This document shows, in pieces, positions 62,259 to 64,000 of a stretch of DNA of 64,000 nt (its first letter is position 1; every line of letters starts with the position of its first letter). The stretch is taken from contig CAWFPJ010000012.1 in assembly GCA_963817515.1 (NCBI GenBank), positions 372,001 through 436,000 on the forward strand, read 5' to 3'. Source of the stretch: DATMNI01 sp963817515 (GTDB lineage: Bacteria; Acidobacteriota; Terriglobia; Bryobacterales; Bryobacteraceae). The notes beneath the pieces are model-generated. The model was not told the DNA's origin and made no database searches. It saw only the letters and a list, made by a program, of their open reading frames with translations. A program made the translations under genes and the position numbers.

Positions 62259-64000
62259 GTGCTGGAGCGGCTTGCGGCCGTTGCCTTAATCCTCCTATGG
62301 GGAGTTGACACTGAACGGCTAGCCGCTCAAACCAGATCGCAGCTTGCTCCGATCACGGTTGACTATCCGGCCGCGAAATCGATTTTTCCGCCCGAGATCA
62401 CGCCTCCGACTTTCCTCTGGCGCGATCCGGCGGAAGATAACACCTTATGGCTGATCGATGTCGCCTTTGCCGGCGGCTCACCCGCAATTCACGCAACATC
62501 ACAAGGTGAGCGGATGAGCATTGGGGAGATCGACCCCCGCTGCGTGGCGCCCACAAACCAACTGCCCAAACTGACGGAGCATCAGGCAGCGGCGCGAACC
62601 TGGACCCCCGACGCCGGAACCTGGCAAGCGATCCGGGAGCGGTCGATGGGGCGTGCGGCAACGGTGACGATCACCGGTATCCGGCGGGAAGACCCGCATC
62701 GGCCGCGGTCCCGCGGCCAGGTCACCTTCGAGACATCCAAGGACCCGGTGGGCGCGCCCATCTTCTATCGCGACGTACCGCTGATGCCGTCGGAAGTGGA
62801 AAAAGGGGTCATCAAGCCGCTGGCGCCAGCCGCTATCCCGCTAATCGCCTGGAGGCTGCGAAACGTCGGCGAGCCCCGCAGCCGGCTCATGATGGAGGGG
62901 CTGCACACCTGCGCCAACTGCCATTCCTTTTCGCGCGACGGCAAGACCCTGGGTATGGACATGGACGGTCCGCAGAACGACAAGGGCATGTACGCCCTGG
63001 TTCCGATTTCGAAGGAGATGTCCATCCGCGACGAAAATGTCATCGAATGGAGTTCCTTCCGCGGCAAACTGGGCGGCAAGATCCGCGTCGGTTTCATGTC
63101 TCAGGTCTCGCCCGACGGACAGTATGTGGTCACCATGATCAACGGTTCGGAGGCCGGCCGGCAGTCGGCTTCGTCGGCTTCGGTTTCCGCGACCAGTGGC
63201 AATCCGAAGCTCGACAAGGATCTCGAAGGCAATTACTACGTCGCCAATTTCAAGAACTACAATTTCCTGCAGGTGTTCTATCCCACGCGCGGAATCCTGG
63301 CCTGGTACAGCCGGGAAACCGGCCGGCTCCAGCCATTGCCCGGAGCCGATGATCCGCGCTTTGTCCAGACCAACGCGGTCTGGAGTCCGGACGGCAAGTA
63401 CCTCGTGTTTGCCCGGGCGGAGGCGCGGGCACCTTATCCAAAGGATCGGAAACTGGCTGAGTTTGCCAATGACCCGAACGAGACTCCGATTCAATACGAC
63501 CTCTACCGGATACCCTTCAACGGTGGTAAGGGAGGGCGGCCCGAACCGATCGCCGGCGCCTCGCAGAACGGCATGAGCAACACGTTTCCCAAGGTCTCGC
63601 CCGACGGTCGATGGATCGTTTTCGTTCAGGCTCGCAATGGCCTCCTGATGCGTCCCGACAGCCAGCTTTACATCGTACCGGCCCAGGGCGGCACGGCGCG
63701 GCGGATGCAATGCAACGCGGCGCTCATGAACTCCTGGCACAGTTTCTCCCCCAACGGCCGGTGGCTGGTGTTTTCCTCGAAGAGCCGGTCTCCTTACACC
63801 CAGATGTACCTTACCCACCTGGATAAGGAGGGCCGCGATAGTCCTCCCATTCTGATTGATAATACGACCGCAGCCAATCGCGCGGTCAACCTTCCCGAGT
63901 TCGTGAACATCGCTCCGGACGGGCTGTTGAAAATCAACACCCCGGCCACCGATTTCTACCGGTTATCCGACGCCGCCTGGGACCTGTCCAAAAAGGGCCG
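62259..64000 (+). CDS. PD40-propeller protein with one c-type heme motif, 3' end outside window
   Basis: The frame opens at GTG nine bases after the receptor stop and stays open to the window edge (at least 580 residues). The N-terminus is signal-like (VLERLAAVALILLWGVDTER). Residues about 50-215 are a beta domain with PPEITPPTFLWRDPAEDNTL. CANCH at 218-222 is a single CXXCH heme-binding motif in GLHTCANCHSFSRDGKTLG. After it come TolB/PD40 propeller blades: VSPDGQYVVTMINGSEAGR, AVWSPDGKYLVFARAEA, VSPDGRWIVFVQARNG and FSPNGRWLVFSSKSRS. I know this heme-plus-PD40 layout as a family next to acidobacterial TonB receptors, but its function is not established. Possible periplasmic redox or binding partner of the receptor. 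Confidence 0.8.
   Translation, partial: MLERLAAVALILLWGVDTERLAAQTRSQLAPITVDYPAAKSIFPPEITPPTFLWRDPAEDNTLWLIDVAFAGGSPAIHATSQGERMSIGEIDPRCVAPTNQLPKLTEHQAAARTWTPDAGTWQAIRERSMGRAATVTITGIRREDPHRPRSRGQVTFETSKDPVGAPIFYRDVPLMPSEVEKGVIKPLAPAAIPLIAWRLRNVGEPRSRLMMEGLHTCANCHSFSRDGKTLGMDMDGPQNDKGMYALVPISKEMSIRDENVIEWSSFRGKLGGKIRVGFMSQVSPDGQYVVTMINGSEAGRQSASSASVSATSGNPKLDKDLEGNYYVANFKNYNFLQVFYPTRGILAWYSRETGRLQPLPGADDPRFVQTNAVWSPDGKYLVFARAEARAPYPKDRKLAEFANDPNETPIQYDLYRIPFNGGKGGRPEPIAGASQNGMSNTFPKVSPDGRWIVFVQARNGLLMRPDSQLYIVPAQGGTARRMQCNAALMNSWHSFSPNGRWLVFSSKSRSPYTQMYLTHLDKEGRDSPPILIDNTTAANRAVNLPEFVNIAPDGLLKINTPATDFYRLSDAAWDLSKKG

Noticed and set aside
62841..63818. 325-codon minus-strand frame near the right edge
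   Set aside because: It lies opposite the heme/PD40 gene, which has a recognisable domain order and stays open to the window end; the minus frame matches nothing.
1..64000. tRNA, rRNA or CRISPR sequences
   Set aside because: Looked for tRNA-like TTCGA arms with CCA-proximal stems, rRNA conserved stretches and regularly spaced repeats; none was convincing. A dedicated scan could still find a tRNA in a short gap.

Overview
The window is high-GC DNA from a Gram-negative soil-type bacterium, most likely an acidobacterium of the Solibacter/Bryobacter kind. This is inferred from the very large Oar-like TonB-dependent receptors with an N-terminal carboxypeptidase-regulatory domain, the ASPIC/UnbV FG-GAP protein, the TPR and PD40 proteins beside them, a PEP-CTERM protein, a MtrA/MtrB-type cytochrome-barrel pair, and a dispersed hairpin repeat whose translation gives the peptide PYGRGSDRSRE. 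No rRNA, tRNA, CRISPR array, prophage or insertion sequence was recognised.

Layout. 1-2.3 kb: end of a flagellar export operon (fliH-fliI-fliJ, each overlapping the next). 2.4-7.5 kb: hemQ, a DinB-like protein, trmFO-xerD and a MATE exporter. 7.5-11.3 kb: a PEP-CTERM protein and, facing it, a decaheme cytochrome plus outer-membrane barrel that look like a porin-cytochrome electron conduit. 11.4-18.3 kb: a Gfo/Idh/MocA oxidoreductase, a PRC/MgtE-N/CBS protein paired with a divergent Nramp-like transporter, a TIR-membrane-PEGA-propeller protein, and a radical SAM/SPASM protein. 18.4-28.4 kb: housekeeping (TIGR01777 epimerase, YqhQ-like protein, prfA-prmC, a degenerate GGDEF protein, priA, polX, NUDIX hydrolase). 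28.4-34.2 kb, mostly minus strand: GH29 fucosidase, SDR, an unrecognised polytopic membrane protein, M28 peptidase, SET-domain protein. 34.4-41.6 kb: glnB-glnD, a NarL-type two-component pair, HtrA and a DksA-type zinc-finger protein. 41.7-54.3 kb, minus strand: propeller protein, S55 peptidase-like protein, GH42-like glycosidase, esterase and a TonB-dependent receptor, probably a secreted-polymer utilisation locus. 54.4-64 kb: a TPR protein facing away from an FG-GAP/ASPIC-UnbV protein, a second giant receptor, and a heme-binding PD40 propeller cut by the window end.

The sequence carries about thirteen reading-frame breaks in nine genes. Twelve are consistent with one extra base, mostly lengthening a short homopolymer, and one with a missing base. 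Essential or highly conserved genes (priA, hemQ) are among them, so I read them as uncorrected sequencing or assembly errors. Broken genes are therefore annotated as whole genes with the frame break located.

The most interesting functional units are the MgtE-N/CBS + Nramp-like pair (a transporter whose metal-sensing gate may be a separate protein), the decaheme cytochrome-barrel pair, and the TIR-PEGA-propeller membrane protein. A recurring promoter style, with a -10 box 6-12 bases before the start codon and no Shine-Dalgarno, suggests many leaderless mRNAs.
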